Assembly (NCBI GenBank): GCA_964520785.1
Contig: CAZFQG010000146.1
Location: 1-16,745 of the forward strand
DNA: 16,745 nucleotides
Direction of reading: 5' to 3'
From: CAZFQG01 sp964520785
Lineage (GTDB): Bacteria; Planctomycetota; Planctomycetia; Pirellulales; Thermoguttaceae
Shown here: positions 1-7,149 of the stretch, piece after piece
Layout of the letters: each line of letters begins with the position of its first letter
Numbering within the stretch: the stretch's first letter is position 1
Translations under genes and position numbers: made by a program
Notes under the pieces: generated by a model
Told to the model about the DNA's origin: nothing
Database searches by the model: none
The model's input: only the letters and a program-made list of their open reading frames with translations

Positions 1-193
1 TGAATACGGTCGTGAAGTTGTTGTGCGTACGCATTTGACTAACCTCTGCGCTCAGCGCGGTTAATGAGGAAAGAGAAAAAACTTTAAAAAAATCTCCGGT
101 GTTACGTGAACACACCTAAATTATCGCCAATCAATGGGGATAGGTCAAGCGCTTTGTACAAGGTAACAACGCGCCCTCAGACGGGAAGACACT

Positions 194-231
194 CTCGGAT
201 TCCGGCAGGTTCGGGGGGAATCCGAGTTTTT
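194..231 (+). terminator. Intrinsic (Rho-independent) terminator
   Basis: CTCGGATTCC (194-203) and GGAATCCGAG (217-226) form a perfect 10-bp stem around a 13-nt loop, followed at once by five T residues (227-231). This is a textbook plus-strand terminator. It ends a transcript that enters from the left edge and insulates it from glgA. It has no such T-run on the minus strand, so it is read as one-directional. Confidence 0.85.
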
Positions 232-454
232 CCGAGCGGATTTCACAATCGGTTACAACGGAAACTCAGTCATTTCGGGTTATAACATATCCCCGCTATA
301 AGTACAGTTAAGTGAAACGAGTTCCAGGATTGTCCGGCAGTTTCCTCTTTCGCGGGTGACGAAACGGAAGCTGACTGGAGGACATTTGGGGGAGACTCTG
401 GTGGAGATGGTGAGGCAAAGTTCTTGCGTAATCCCTGGCGCGATTCCGAATAAC

Positions 455-493
455 TGGTACAATGCGCGGACTCGCGAGCCGGCTCGGTTTTTT
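455..493 (+). promoter_or_regulatory. Possible extended -10 promoter and early palindrome/T-run before glgA
   Basis: TGGTACAAT at 455-463 fits an extended -10 element (TG-N-TACAAT), but the hexamer 17 bp upstream of it is a poor -35. If it is used, transcription would begin near 470 and run straight into a perfect 12-bp palindrome, CGAGCCGGCTCG (475-486), followed by G and six T residues (488-493). That looks like a small pause or attenuator, though the stem is only 4 bp once a loop is allowed. The arrangement would leave a glgA leader of about 160 nt. Evidence is pattern only. Confidence 0.25.
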
Positions 494-531
494 GAGCGAT
501 GCATGATGAAAATCTGGGTGGTTTCGGTTAA

Positions 532-553
532 ATTTGCCGATTGAGTTGGATGG
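532..553 (+). promoter_or_regulatory. Possible shared regulatory half-site upstream of glgA
   Basis: ATTTGCCGATT at 532-542 is identical to 3417-3427 upstream of the GH57 gene, where it runs into a 20-bp near-palindrome. Here the following bases (GAGTTGGATGG, 543-553) resemble the GH57 right half (TTGGCATGG) with bases missing, so the palindrome is incomplete. It lies about 100 nt before the glgA start codon. A common regulator of the two glycogen genes is inferred, not shown. Confidence 0.3.
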
Positions 554-632
554 AACGAATACCGAGAAAGAGAAACCCTATCCGGGGTGGAGGAGTGGTG
601 TCCCCGTTTTGCGTTAAAGGAAAAGGATCCAA

Positions 633-2117
633 GTGAACATACTCATTGCTTCCAGCGAGGCAGTGCCTTTCGCCAAGAGCGGCGGATTGGCGGACGTGGC
701 GGGGGCGCTTCCGATGGAGTTGGCCAAACTCGGGCACGAAACGCGTTTGATTCTGCCGGCGTACCGGAACGTTCAATATCGCGGTCTGCCGATAGAGGAC
801 CTGGATATTGACTTCATCATACCGATCGGGAGCAAGACGGTCACCGGGCGGTTGTTCGAGAGTCATCTCCCCTACGGCGCGGGGAGCGTCCCGGTCACGC
901 TGATCGGCCAGGACCACTACTACCTCCGCGACGAACTCTACGCGATCGACGGGAAGGATTACATCGACAACTGCGAACGGTTCATTTTCTTCTCGCGCGC
1001 GGTTCTCGAAGCGATCCGGCTGCTGGACATTCCGGTGGACGTCATCCACGCGAACGACTGGCAGACGGGACTGGTTCCGGCGTTCCTGAAGACCGAATAC
1101 CGGTCTATTCCGCGATACGAGAACATCGCGACCCTGTTCACGATCCATAACATGGCCTACCAGGGCCAGTTCTGGCATTGGGACATGCTGTTGACCGGTT
1201 TGGATTGGAAGTACTTCAACTGGCACCAAATGGAGTTTCACGGGCGGCTCAATCTGCTGAAGACGGGGATCGTTTTCGCCGATTCGATCAGTACGGTCAG
1301 CCCGCGGTACGCGAAGGAAATCCAGAGCGCTCCGTTCGGTTGCGGCCTGGAGGGAACGTTGCATCAACGGCGGGACCGCCTGCACGGCATCCTCAATGGA
1401 ATGGACGCCGAGGCGTGGAACCCGGAGACGGACGAATTCATCGCGGAGAACTACGACGCTGGGTCGTTCGTGGAGGGGAAGGCGGCGTGCAAGGCGGCTC
1501 TGCAGCGCGAGGTCGGCCTTCCCGAACGGCGTGACGTTCCCCTGGTCGGCTTCGTGGGGCGCCTGTGCGAGCAGAAGGGGATCGACCTGATCCACGCCCT
1601 GATCGGCCAGTGGGTGCAAGAGACCGATCTGCAATGGGTCATTCTGGGGACGGGCGAGCCCCAGTATCATGCGCTTTTCGAGAAGCTCGCCGCGCAGCAC
1701 CCGCGCAAGGTCGCCGTGCGGCTGGAGTTTTCGAATCCGCTGGCGCACCGGATCGAGGCGGGGACCGACATATTCCTGATGCCGAGCCGGTTTGAACCGT
1801 GCGGTCTGAGCCAGTTATACAGCCTGCGTTATGGATCGATTCCGATCGTCCACGCCACCGGCGGCCTGGTGGACACGATCGTAAACGCCGATCCGCAGAC
1901 CCTCGCGTCGGGATCGGCCAACGGGTTCAGTTTTCGAGAGTATACGCCTTCCGCCTTCAGTGACGCCCTCCGCTGCGCATGCACCCTTTTCGGCCAGGCG
2001 GATCGGTGGCGCCGGCTGGTCCGATACGGGATGAACCAGGATTGGTCGTGGGCGCAAAGCGCGAAACGATACGTCGAGTTGTTCGAGACGACGGTCCAAC
2101 GGGCAAGGAATGCCTGA
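633..2117 (+). CDS. glgA: Glycogen synthase, ADP-glucose type (GT5)
   Basis: Cytoplasmic glycosyltransferase that transfers glucose from ADP-glucose to the non-reducing end of an alpha-1,4-glucan (EC 2.4.1.21), the elongation step of bacterial glycogen synthesis. The 494-aa product is close to the usual 477-500 aa. The N-terminus has the family hallmark KSGGLADV (Lys15, the ADP-glucose-binding K-x-G-G-L), then the GT5 N-domain; the GT-B C-terminal half has GFVGRLCEQKG near residue 310 and RFEPCGLSQLYSLRYG, with the retaining-enzyme glutamate at residue 388, followed by ATGGLVDT. The start is GTG at 633, preceded by AAGGA (623-627) with a 5-nt spacer and another AAAGGA at 616-621. The 3' end overlaps galT by 8 bp, so the two are probably co-transcribed and translationally coupled. 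It is intact with nothing unusual in codon use. The substrate is inferred to be ADP-glucose because glgC is nearby. Confidence 0.97.
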   Translation: MNILIASSEAVPFAKSGGLADVAGALPMELAKLGHETRLILPAYRNVQYRGLPIEDLDIDFIIPIGSKTVTGRLFESHLPYGAGSVPVTLIGQDHYYLRDELYAIDGKDYIDNCERFIFFSRAVLEAIRLLDIPVDVIHANDWQTGLVPAFLKTEYRSIPRYENIATLFTIHNMAYQGQFWHWDMLLTGLDWKYFNWHQMEFHGRLNLLKTGIVFADSISTVSPRYAKEIQSAPFGCGLEGTLHQRRDRLHGILNGMDAEAWNPETDEFIAENYDAGSFVEGKAACKAALQREVGLPERRDVPLVGFVGRLCEQKGIDLIHALIGQWVQETDLQWVILGTGEPQYHALFEKLAAQHPRKVAVRLEFSNPLAHRIEAGTDIFLMPSRFEPCGLSQLYSLRYGSIPIVHATGGLVDTIVNADPQTLASGSANGFSFREYTPSAFSDALRCACTLFGQADRWRRLVRYGMNQDWSWAQSAKRYVELFETTVQRARNA

Positions 2118-3114
2118 GCTTCGGAAAGATCCGGTGCTCGACCATTGGGTCGCGTTCGCGAAGGACCGCGCGCTGCGGCCGTCCGACTTCGAAGCCGTTC
2201 CGCGGCGACGCGGGGGCGCGGTCTGCCCTTTTTGTGCCGGAAACGAGCATCTCACTCCGAGGGAATTGACGAGGGTTCCCGCCGAAGGAGCCGCGCAGCA
2301 CTCGGCTTGGCTCGTCCGCGTCGTGGAAAACAAGTACCCCGCCGTTCACCCTCGACGTGAATACCGCGCCGAGGACGCTGGAGGGACGCTCTTGCAGTCG
2401 ATCCCCGGTTTCGGGGCGCACGAGGTCATTATCGAGTCGTCGCGGCACGTTCTTTCGGTTACGGAACTCTCGGCGGCCGAATTCGCGCGGGTCGTCGGGG
2501 TTTACCGAGCCCGATTTCGCGCGCATCAGTCCGACGCCAGGCCCCTGTTTCCGATGCTGTTCAAGAATAACGGTCCGGAGGCCGGCGCATCATTGGAGCA
2601 TGCGCACAGTCAATTGATCGTTCTGCCGACCGTTCCCTCGGTCACACGAGCGGAGTTGGAGGCCGCGCGGCGGTATCTGGAGGCCCACGGGACGTGTATC
2701 TATTGCGAGCTGATCGAGCGCGAGATTCTGGCCAAGGAGCGTCTCGTCGCCGAAAGCGAGAATTTCGTGGCGTTCTGTCCATTCGCCGCCAGATTCTCGT
2801 ATGAAACCTGGATTCTTCCCAAGTGTCACGCGGGGCGTTTCGAATCGCTCGAGGGCCCCCTTATCGGCGAGTTTTCGGGACTCTTTCTGCACGTCCTGCG
2901 TCGCATCGAGGCGATACTGGATCGTCCCGCGTACAATTATTACATTCACAACTCTCCTTTGAAGACGGATAATGAGTCCCGTTGCTACCATTGGCACCTG
3001 GAAATAACGCCGAGATTGGGTAAGATGGCGGGTTACGAGTTGGGAAGCGGATATTACATCAATCCGGTTCTTCCGGAAGATGCGGCTTCTCGGCTTCGCG
3101 GCGATACGGATTGA
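2110..3114 (+). CDS. galT: GalT-family hexose-1-phosphate nucleotidylyltransferase
   Basis: Member of the GalT branch of the HIT superfamily, 334 aa (E. coli GalT is 348). Such enzymes move a nucleoside monophosphate between hexose-1-phosphates through a nucleotidyl-histidine intermediate; classical GalT uses UDP-glucose and galactose-1-phosphate in the Leloir pathway. Visible motifs are CPFC (residues 39-42, zinc ligands), HAHSQ (164-168; His166 is the likely nucleophile), a second CIYC pair (196-199), and C-terminal HNSP and YHWHLEI motifs. The active site reads HAHSQ rather than the HPHGQ of E. coli GalT; HxHSQ is seen in divergent relatives, including the plant ADP-glucose phosphorylase once annotated as GalT. 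With glgA overlapping its start by 8 bp, an ADP-glucose substrate is a fair alternative. The ATG at 2110 gives the family-typical MPELRKDP start; AAGGA lies directly against it inside glgA, so coupling to glgA translation is likely. Confidence 0.88.
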   Translation: MPELRKDPVLDHWVAFAKDRALRPSDFEAVPRRRGGAVCPFCAGNEHLTPRELTRVPAEGAAQHSAWLVRVVENKYPAVHPRREYRAEDAGGTLLQSIPGFGAHEVIIESSRHVLSVTELSAAEFARVVGVYRARFRAHQSDARPLFPMLFKNNGPEAGASLEHAHSQLIVLPTVPSVTRAELEAARRYLEAHGTCIYCELIEREILAKERLVAESENFVAFCPFAARFSYETWILPKCHAGRFESLEGPLIGEFSGLFLHVLRRIEAILDRPAYNYYIHNSPLKTDNESRCYHWHLEITPRLGKMAGYELGSGYYINPVLPEDAASRLRGDTD

Positions 3115-3179
3115 CGGAATCACGCGGAGCGCATTACGGGTTCGTTCGTCGAAAGATAAGGGCTGTGTTTCCAGGCCCG

Positions 3180-3235
3180 GGCGCCGCGACCGGCCGCGTG
3201 CGTTGGTCCGTTCCGTCGCGGCCGGGATGGGCGCC
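3180..3235 (+). repeat. Strong two-part GC hairpin downstream of galT
   Basis: CCGGCCGCG (3190-3198) pairs perfectly with CGCGGCCGG (3217-3225) across an 18-nt loop. Outside it, GGCGCC (3180-3185) pairs with GGCGCC (3230-3235) across a symmetrical 4x4 internal loop, giving 15 bp of nearly pure G-C pairing. It begins 65 bp after the galT stop codon. It could stabilise the 3' end of the glgA-galT transcript, assist termination or be a structured RNA; with no adjacent T-run it is not called as an intrinsic terminator. Confidence 0.5.
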
Positions 3236-3419
3236 TCCGGTCGTGGCGCGGTGAACCCGTCCCGCCTTGTTTTTCGTGTCGAGTCACCGCCGCTTGGCGC
3301 AACACTTGCGGGGAACGGAAAACGCCGAAGAGTCGAGGTCGTGTATTCTCGTGTCACGGAAAGATGTTTGATCGGGCAAGAATTTTCGCATAGGTAAACT
3401 GAACAGCATGGATAACATT

Positions 3420-3439
3420 TGCCGATTAGCTAATTGGCA
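3420..3439 (+). promoter_or_regulatory. Operator-like 20-bp palindrome before the GH57 gene
   Basis: TGCCGATTAGCTAATTGGCA is symmetrical at 9 of 10 paired positions, centred between 3429 and 3430 on TTAGCTAA. It sits 32 bp upstream of the chosen start codon. The size and symmetry suit a dimeric repressor or activator. Its left half, with three more bases on the left, is the 11-mer also found upstream of glgA. The regulator family cannot be told: the centre is GC, whereas LacI-type operators usually have CG. Confidence 0.4.
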
Positions 3440-3471
3440 TGGCTTCGGCATATCAATCATCGAGGAATTCA

Positions 3472-5631
3472 ATGGCTAAAATCGTTCGTTTTGCCCTTGC
3501 GCTTCACAACCATCAACCGATCGGCAACTTCGACCATGTTTTCGAACAGGCCTACCAGGAAAGCTATCTTCCATTCTTGGAGGTCTTCTCGCGGTTCGAT
3601 ACACTTCGGCTGTCGCTCCATACCAGCGGGTCTCTCATCGTCTGGTTGGAGGAGCATCATCCGGAGTATCTGGACCGGATCGCCGAATTGGTCCGGCGGG
3701 ATCGCGTCGAGGTCCTGGGAGGGGCGTTCTATGAACCGATCCTCTCGAGCATCCCCACCCACGACCGCATCGGCCAGATCCGGCGCTACACGCGCTGGCT
3801 GGAAGACCGGTTCGATACGACCATCCGCGGAATGTGGATTCCCGAACGCGTCTGGGAGCCCACCTTCACGCGCGACCTCGTCGACGCGGGTATTCAGTAC
3901 ACGCTCATCGACGACTTCCATTTCAAGACCGGCGGTCTGGACGAATCGCGGCTCAACGGGTACTACGTCACCGAGGACGAAGGCCGCGTCTTGTCGGTGT
4001 TTCCGGGAAGCGAGCGATTGCGATATCTGATCCCCTTCGCGGACCCCGGGCAGACGGTGGAGTACTTGGGCCACGTCGCCGATAGTTGCGAGAATCCGGT
4101 CGCCGTTTTCGGTGACGACGGAGAGAAGTTCGGAACCTGGCCGGAGACGCACCGGCACGTCTACACGGATCGTTGGCTCGAGCGGTTCTTCCAGGCGATC
4201 TCGGAGAATTCGGAGTGGATTCAGGTCTGCACCCTCTCGGACATCTACGATAACGTCCCTCCCTTTGGAAAGACCTATATTCCGGACGGGAGTTACCGCG
4301 AGATGACGGAATGGACCCTTCCGGTGGAACGGCAGAAGGAATACCAGCACCTCAAACACGAGATGGAGGGACATCCCCGTTGGGGTACTTTGCGGAAGTT
4401 CATCCGCGGCGGATTCTGGCGGAATTTCAAGATTCGCTATCCGGAATCGAACGAAATGTACGCCAGGATGATGGAAATCAGCCGGCGACTCGAACAGACC
4501 GGCGTCCTCGGGGAGCGCGTGGAAAAAGCGCGCGACGAGTTGTATCAAGCCCAGTGCAATTGCGGCTATTGGCACGGCGCATTCGGCGGAATCTACCTGC
4601 CTCACCTCCGCAACGCCATTTACGAACATCTGATCAAGGCCGACAACCTGCTCGACGAAATCGACGGCCGAGAGGGGCCCTGGGTCGACGCCAAGGCCCG
4701 GGATTTCGATTTTGACGGGCGGCGTGAAATCGAACTATCGAACGACAAACTCGTCGCGATGATCTCGCCGAGCCGGGGCGGTTGCGTCTACGAGTTGGAC
4801 GTCCGCTCGATTGCGCACAACCTGGGGGCCACGCTCACCCGGCGGCCGGAGGCCTATCACGAGAAGGTCCTCGCGGGGCAACATCAGCAGGGAGAAGACG
4901 TCGCCAGTATCCACGACCGGGTCGTTTTCAAGCAAGAGGGGCTCGACAAGATGGTCCAGTACGACGACCACGAACGAAAGAGCGTCATCGACCTTTTCTA
5001 CCCGGTCGACGCGACGCTCGACATGGTCGCCTCGGGTCAGGCCGTCCAGTGCGGCGACTTTGCGCGAGGAGAATATGAAGCCAAGATCCGCCGCAATCCG
5101 GATCGGATTCAGGTTCAGATGATCCGCGAGGGGAACGTCGAGGGTATTCCCATCCGCGTTACGAAGGGAATCACGCTGGACGCCGGTTCGAACGCGATGG
5201 AGATCGCCTACTACCTGGAGAACCTGCCACGGGACCGTGTCTTGCATTTGGTCACGGAGTTCAATTTCGCGGGCCTCCCATCCAAGGCGGACGACCGGTA
5301 TTTCCACGATCTCCAAGGGAACCGCCTGGGCCATCTGGGAAGCCGTTTGGAGCTGCGGGACGTTTCCGGGCTTGGCCTGAGTGATGAATGGCTCGGGATC
5401 GACGTGAAGATGAGTCTGTCTCGTCCAACCGGTCTTTGGGCCTTTCCGATCGAAACGGTCAGCCAGTCGGAGGGGGGGTTCGAGTTGGTTCACCAGTCCG
5501 TCGCGGTCCTCCCGCATTGGTATGTCGAGGCGGACGACCAAGGTTGTTGGGGCGCGACGCTCCGGATCGAAATGGACACCAGCCTGGCCGAGCAGCGTCG
5601 CCAACGGACGGTCGCCGCCGGCGCAACTTGA
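3472..5631 (+). CDS. GH57 alpha-amylase / 4-alpha-glucanotransferase
   Basis: Cytoplasmic alpha-glucan-acting enzyme of family GH57, expected to hydrolyse or transfer alpha-1,4-glucan chains, here probably during glycogen turnover. All five GH57 regions are visible: HNHQP (12-16), GGAFYEPIL (83-91), WIPERVWEP (122-130) with nucleophile Glu125, GDDGEKFG (214-221) with the acid/base Asp at 215/216, and NCGYWHGAFGGIY (363-375). These match the spacing of the Thermococcus litoralis glucanotransferase (Glu123/Asp214). After about residue 400 comes a beta-rich C-terminal part like the DUF1925/DUF1926 region of that subfamily; the total, 719 aa, is usual. GH57 branching enzymes have a different C-terminus, so branching activity is less likely. 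An in-frame ATG at 3439 would add 11 residues, but the ATG at 3472 has GAGGA (3462-3466) 5 nt before it and gives the normal N-terminus. No signal peptide. Hydrolase or transferase cannot be decided from sequence. Confidence 0.93.
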   Translation: MAKIVRFALALHNHQPIGNFDHVFEQAYQESYLPFLEVFSRFDTLRLSLHTSGSLIVWLEEHHPEYLDRIAELVRRDRVEVLGGAFYEPILSSIPTHDRIGQIRRYTRWLEDRFDTTIRGMWIPERVWEPTFTRDLVDAGIQYTLIDDFHFKTGGLDESRLNGYYVTEDEGRVLSVFPGSERLRYLIPFADPGQTVEYLGHVADSCENPVAVFGDDGEKFGTWPETHRHVYTDRWLERFFQAISENSEWIQVCTLSDIYDNVPPFGKTYIPDGSYREMTEWTLPVERQKEYQHLKHEMEGHPRWGTLRKFIRGGFWRNFKIRYPESNEMYARMMEISRRLEQTGVLGERVEKARDELYQAQCNCGYWHGAFGGIYLPHLRNAIYEHLIKADNLLDEIDGREGPWVDAKARDFDFDGRREIELSNDKLVAMISPSRGGCVYELDVRSIAHNLGATLTRRPEAYHEKVLAGQHQQGEDVASIHDRVVFKQEGLDKMVQYDDHERKSVIDLFYPVDATLDMVASGQAVQCGDFARGEYEAKIRRNPDRIQVQMIREGNVEGIPIRVTKGITLDAGSNAMEIAYYLENLPRDRVLHLVTEFNFAGLPSKADDRYFHDLQGNRLGHLGSRLELRDVSGLGLSDEWLGIDVKMSLSRPTGLWAFPIETVSQSEGGFELVHQSVAVLPHWYVEADDQGCWGATLRIEMDTSLAEQRRQRTVAAGAT

Positions 5632-5999
5632 TGTTCCCCGCATAAGATGATCGTGCGGCTTCGATTGCGAATCGAGAGACACGATTGCCCGCTCCAGGGC
5701 GACTCCGGTCGCCCCGCGTTTTTGCGCGGAACCGGGTTTTCTCGGCGACCGCCTGAGTCTCCAGGCGGCGAGGACCCTGCATCCACATCTCGACGACGCA
5801 GTCGCGACGGAAGACGGATGTGTATCAAAAGCCACCGGGCGAATTCGGCTTTGGGGAAGGACGGCCTCGTCGCGCGCTCTCACTCGCCGATGCCGGCCGA
5901 GAGATCCGGTGCCAAGAAAGCTACCCTACAGGAAGAAGAAGCACGTCGTGCCGCCGCCGATCCTCCCGAGACCATCCGCCACTCCGCTGAGATCGTTCC
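5632..5999. other. Spacer between the GH57 and DUF1570 genes
   Basis: A 368-bp gap with a cluster of small perfect hairpins in its first 140 bases: TCGATT/AATCGA (5661-5675), GGGCGAC/GTCGCCC (5697-5714), CCGCG/CGCGG (5714-5729) and CCGCCT/AGGCGG (5749-5768). The rest shows nothing recognisable. A 118-codon GTG-initiated plus-strand frame through the gap (5647-6003) looks like chance: it is rich in Arg and Ser and resembles no family. Confidence 0.6.
5697..5723 (+). terminator. Probable terminator after the GH57 gene
   Basis: GGGCGAC (5697-5703), a TCCG tetraloop and GTCGCCC (5708-5714) make a perfect 7-bp stem. A run of five T residues (5719-5723) follows after four bases, slightly further than ideal. 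A second hairpin, CCGCG/CGCGG, uses that T-run as its loop and is itself followed by GGGTTTT (5734-5740). It begins 66 bp after the GH57 stop codon, where a transcript end is expected. Confidence 0.5.
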
Positions 6000-7100
6000 G
6001 TGAAGAACCGTGCCGCCATCGTTGGGATCATTGCATCCTGCGCAATCCTCGCGGCCGAACGTCGGAGTGTTTCGGCCGCGTCTCCGCGCGCGGTTACCAT
6101 CGAACTGAAACTCGTTGGAAAGACCCTCGTCGGCGAACCGCTCGAATGGTCCAAAGAAAGAATCTACCTGCTGGACCGCTCGGGCTGGCTGCATGAATTC
6201 CCCCCTGCCGAGGTGGTCAGCTACAGGTCGGTTTCGAATCGGTTCACCCCCTACTCTCCTTCCGAGTTTCGCGCCGCGCTTCTGCGAGCACTGGGCGACG
6301 GATATCGGGTGACCGGAACGACGCACTATCTGGTCGCCCACCCCAGTGATCTGGGCGCGGAGTGGGCCGAACGGTTCGAGCGGTTGTACCGTTCGTTCGT
6401 CCGGTTCTTCTCCGTACGCGGGTTTCGTCTGGAGAGGCCCCGGTTCCTGATGACCGGTATCGTCTGCCGCGATTCGCGAGAATTCCACGCCTACTCGCGG
6501 AAAGCGGAGAATATCTCGGCCACCGGTTTCGAAGGCTACTACTCGCTGATTTCGAACCGGATTGCCCTGCACCTGAGCACCTCCCCGTCGAAGAGCCGGG
6601 AAATCGACCCTCTCGTCCACTCGGTAATCATTCACGAGGCCACCCACCAAACGGCCTACAATACGGGCGTTCATAACCGGTTCCGCCCCCCGCCTCTTTG
6701 GGTCTGCGAGGGACTCGCGACCTTGTTCGAAGCACCAGGGGTGTACGATTCATCGAACTACCGGACACGCGAGGACCGGATCAACCGACTGCGGTACGAT
6801 CATTACATGGAGGGCGTCTTACCAAACCAAACGCCGGAACTTCTCCAGGCGATGGTCGTCTCGGATGAACTATTCCGGAGAAATCCACTGGCCGCTTACG
6901 CGCTGGCTTGGGCCTACTCGTTCTACCTCATGGAAACCCATCCCAGGAAACTTCAAGACTACCTGGCCGTCACTGCCTCCGGAAAGCTTTTTTCTCCCCC
7001 GACTCCGAAGGAACGCCTGGATGATTTCGTCCGCGTCTTCGGGAGCGACTGGCGGTTTCTCAACGCGAAGTTCGTCCGGTTCATGAAGGAGTTGGAGTAA
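6000..7100 (+). CDS. Secreted DUF1570-type protein with an HExxH zinc-peptidase motif
   Basis: Predicted exported protein, 366 aa, that looks like the DUF1570 family common in Planctomycetes; its function is unknown. MKNR and a hydrophobic stretch (about residues 5-19) form a signal peptide, with cleavage plausible near SVSA-AS at about 25-28. The key motif is IIHEATHQ with HEATH at 212-216, followed by WVCEGLATLFE with Glu237 and Glu244; this spacing fits a gluzincin-like metallopeptidase (two His plus a downstream Glu as zinc ligands, Glu213 catalytic). Start: an in-frame stop at 5988-5990 leaves GTG at 6000 as the first start, and it is followed directly by the signal sequence, although no good Shine-Dalgarno is visible. 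It converges on the peptidase-transglutaminase gene, leaving 45 bp between the stop codons. Peptidase activity is inferred from the motif only. Confidence 0.85.
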   Translation: MKNRAAIVGIIASCAILAAERRSVSAASPRAVTIELKLVGKTLVGEPLEWSKERIYLLDRSGWLHEFPPAEVVSYRSVSNRFTPYSPSEFRAALLRALGDGYRVTGTTHYLVAHPSDLGAEWAERFERLYRSFVRFFSVRGFRLERPRFLMTGIVCRDSREFHAYSRKAENISATGFEGYYSLISNRIALHLSTSPSKSREIDPLVHSVIIHEATHQTAYNTGVHNRFRPPPLWVCEGLATLFEAPGVYDSSNYRTREDRINRLRYDHYMEGVLPNQTPELLQAMVVSDELFRRNPLAAYALAWAYSFYLMETHPRKLQDYLAVTASGKLFSPPTPKERLDDFVRVFGSDWRFLNAKFVRFMKELE

Positions 7101-7120
7101 CCGGCGGGAGATGCGCCTCG

Positions 7121-7149
7121 GTAACGAAAACGCCGGCACGGTTCGTTAC
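7121..7149. terminator. Inverted repeat between two convergent genes
   Basis: GTAACGAA (7121-7128) and TTCGTTAC (7142-7149) form a perfect 8-bp stem with a 13-nt loop, between the DUF1570 stop codon and the end of the facing gene; the right arm contains that gene's stop codon (7146-7148). CCGGCG (7101-7106) could pair instead with CGCCGG (7131-7136). There is no T-run on either side, so if it terminates transcription it is not a classical intrinsic terminator. Confidence 0.4.

Larger units (their letters stand above)
1..632. other. Non-coding region upstream of glgA
   Basis: No convincing gene lies in these 632 bases. The first 64 bases could carry the end of an upstream plus-strand gene: two frames run open from the left edge, one stopping at 36-38 (tga) and one at 62-64 (taa), and nothing decides between them. 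A clear intrinsic terminator follows at 194-231. From about 240 to 632 there is a possible extended -10 element, a short palindrome with a T-run and a sequence (532-542) that recurs upstream of the GH57 gene. The first 300 bases look more AT-rich than the genes that follow. A 62-codon GTG-initiated frame at 356-544 has no ribosome-binding site and is not believed. Confidence 0.7.
3115..3471. other. Spacer between galT and the GH57 gene
   Basis: A 357-bp stretch without a credible gene. It contains a very strong GC-rich hairpin (3180-3235), a T5 run at 3272-3276 too far from that hairpin for a classical terminator, and a 20-bp near-palindrome next to the GH57 start (3420-3439). No good -35/-10 pair was found: TTGATC at 3368-3373 lacks a matching -10 at normal spacing. 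The second half (about 3340-3471) is clearly more AT-rich, as promoter regions often are. Confidence 0.6.

Noticed and set aside
356..544. 62-codon plus-strand open frame upstream of glgA
   Set aside because: GTG start without a ribosome-binding site, no recognisable family, and it runs through the promoter/palindrome region; probably chance.
528..1748. 406-codon minus-strand open frame opposite glgA, and similar long frames opposite the GH57, glgC and peptidase-transglutaminase genes
   Set aside because: Antisense shadows produced by GC-rich codon use; the translations carry no family motifs, while the opposite strands encode clear enzymes.
3439..3471. Upstream in-frame ATG of the GH57 gene
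   Set aside because: It adds 11 residues not expected in the family, overlaps the palindrome and has no Shine-Dalgarno, whereas the ATG at 3472 has GAGGA at good spacing.
5647..6003. 118-codon plus-strand frame between the GH57 and DUF1570 genes
   Set aside because: GTG-initiated, composition rich in Arg and Ser, no domain, and it crosses several hairpins of a terminator-like region.
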